Assembly: GCA_964489735.1 (NCBI GenBank)
Contig: CAZBAL010000008.1
Coordinates: 3,942-67,941 of the forward strand
Direction of reading: 5' to 3'
Length of the DNA stretch: 64,000 bases
Origin: Andreesenia sp964489735
Lineage (GTDB): Bacteria > Bacillota > Clostridia > Tissierellales > Gottschalkiaceae
Program-made: the position numbers and the translations under genes
Notes under the pieces: generated by a model
Database searches by the model: none
Told to the model about the DNA's origin: nothing
Seen by the model: the letters and a program-made list of their open reading frames with translations, nothing else
Part shown: positions 63,328 to 64,000 of the stretch, piece by piece
Position numbering within the stretch: position 1 is the first letter of the stretch
How the letters are laid out: every line of letters begins with the position of its first letter

Positions 63328-63909
63328 ATGAGCATTTTGAGTGTATTTGTGTTGGCATTGGCTCTTTCAATGGATGCATTTGCTGTTGCTATTTGTAAAG
63401 GTCTGAATATGAGAAAGATTAATTACAGGCAGGCAGTTATAATAGCGTTTTCTTTTGGCTTCTTTCAGGCCATGATGCCACTTATAGGATATTTACTGGG
63501 TGGAAGTGCAGCTAAATACATCAAACCGATAGATCATTGGATTATTTTTGTGATTCTAGGGGGAATCGGTGCAAAAATGATATATGATGCTGTGACCGAA
63601 GATGATGAGGATGAAGGTTTTGATAGGAACAACTGCAGGACTTTTGATGTGAAAAAGCTTCTGATTTTATCAGTAGCGACTAGTATTGATGCGTTAGCAG
63701 CAGGTATAACTTTTGCATTTATAGATGCTAAGATACAGGTAATAGTCGCTCTTATAGGTGTAACAACTTTTATATGTTCACTGATAGGAGTTATTATTGG
63801 AAATATATTTGGAGCAAGATTTCAGTCAAAGGCCGAAATTGCAGGGGGCTTAACTCTTATCATTATAGGAGCGAAGATACTGGCTGAGCATTTGGGATTA
63901 ATAGGATAG
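63328..63909 (+). CDS. mntP: manganese efflux pump MntP
   Basis: A 193-residue six-helix Mn2+ exporter of the MntP/YebN family with two homologous halves. ALALSMDAFAVAICKGL (about 9-25) and ATSIDALAAGITFAF (about 116-130) carry the conserved Asp residues; GFFQAMMPLIGYLLG is also typical. GAGGTG precedes the ATG. The 98-base gap upstream is too short for a full yybP-ykoY manganese riboswitch and shows none of its conserved loops. Confidence 0.94.
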   Translation: MSILSVFVLALALSMDAFAVAICKGLNMRKINYRQAVIIAFSFGFFQAMMPLIGYLLGGSAAKYIKPIDHWIIFVILGGIGAKMIYDAVTEDDEDEGFDRNNCRTFDVKKLLILSVATSIDALAAGITFAFIDAKIQVIVALIGVTTFICSLIGVIIGNIFGARFQSKAEIAGGLTLIIIGAKILAEHLGLIG

Positions 63910-63958
63910 GCATAGAGTAGCAAAACACAAGGAGAGATTTAATAGTTTGATTAATTTA

Positions 63959-63997
63959 TTGTCGCACACTCGTGACTTCAGTCGTGAGTAAGACAAT
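63959..63997. other. hairpin at the right edge
   Basis: TTGTC...GACAA encloses ACTCGTGAC-TTCA-GTCGTGAGT, a nine-base-pair stem with two wobble pairs. No T run follows inside the window. It is either a terminator-like structure for mntP or a dispersed palindromic repeat unit; the window ends too soon to tell. Confidence 0.4.
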
Positions 63998-64000
63998 GAG

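Overview
The window reads as a chromosomal segment of a low-GC, anaerobic Firmicute of the class Clostridia. The evidence is AT-rich DNA, arginine encoded almost always by AGA, strong Shine-Dalgarno sites with many TTG and GTG starts, T-box leaders on three aminoacyl-tRNA synthetase genes, S-layer-homology (SLH) proteins, superoxide reductase, a giant 2-hydroxyacyl-CoA dehydratase activase-like protein and two genes that need selenocysteine. An amino-acid-using group related to Peptostreptococcales/Tissierellales is a reasonable guess, but it is inference. I saw no rRNA or tRNA gene, CRISPR array, phage or transposase. One 100-base run of N at 5775-5874 is an assembly join: identical 55-base copies flank it, and collapsing them restores rsmE.

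Layout. 0-5.6 kb: the tail of a Gly/Tyr/Ser-rich protein, a possible small RNA, pta (minus), a MATE exporter and T-box-controlled thrS. 5.6-18 kb: rsmE, the activase-like protein, two secreted proteins (SLH-transglutaminase and phosphodiester glycosidase with stalk domains), a DUF2089 regulator with a small membrane protein behind a striking inverted-repeat promoter, and putP. 18-28 kb: two degV genes, a TetR regulator, T-box-controlled ileS of the GxHH (type 2) class, a polysaccharide-deacetylase-like protein with a degraded metal site, and a UvrD-like helicase (minus). 28-40 kb: two overlapping paralogous membrane proteins with alkaline-phosphatase-like ectodomains, an amino-acid ABC pair without an ATPase gene, a heavy-metal P-type ATPase behind an ArsR/SmtB-type operator, azlCD, nagB, a DedA-like protein, a YciI-like protein, yfcE and proC (minus).

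40.6-49.4 kb is the most distinctive part. It holds a peroxiredoxin with UGA (selenocysteine) at the peroxidatic position and no cysteine anywhere, an orphan metal/siderophore-type binding lipoprotein, a cysteine peroxiredoxin, superoxide reductase, the YedE-type putative selenium transporter with a DUF3343 protein, T-box-controlled tyrS, a second MATE exporter, and an ArsM-like arsenite methyltransferase whose third conserved arsenic-binding cysteine is UGA. The genes together suggest selenium uptake supporting peroxide, superoxide and arsenic defence in an anaerobe. The Sec insertion genes (selA, selB, selC, selD) are not in the window.

49.5-64 kb: a flavodoxin-ferredoxin protein, an rRNA pseudouridine synthase, a BspA-type leucine-rich-repeat protein, a ppx-ppk1 polyphosphate operon, a DUF308 protein with a Ca2+-type P-ATPase, corA with a DUF1622 gene (minus), an SLH-glucosaminidase and mntP. 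Most transcription is on the plus strand. Gene ends are well marked by Rho-independent terminators, several shared between convergent genes.
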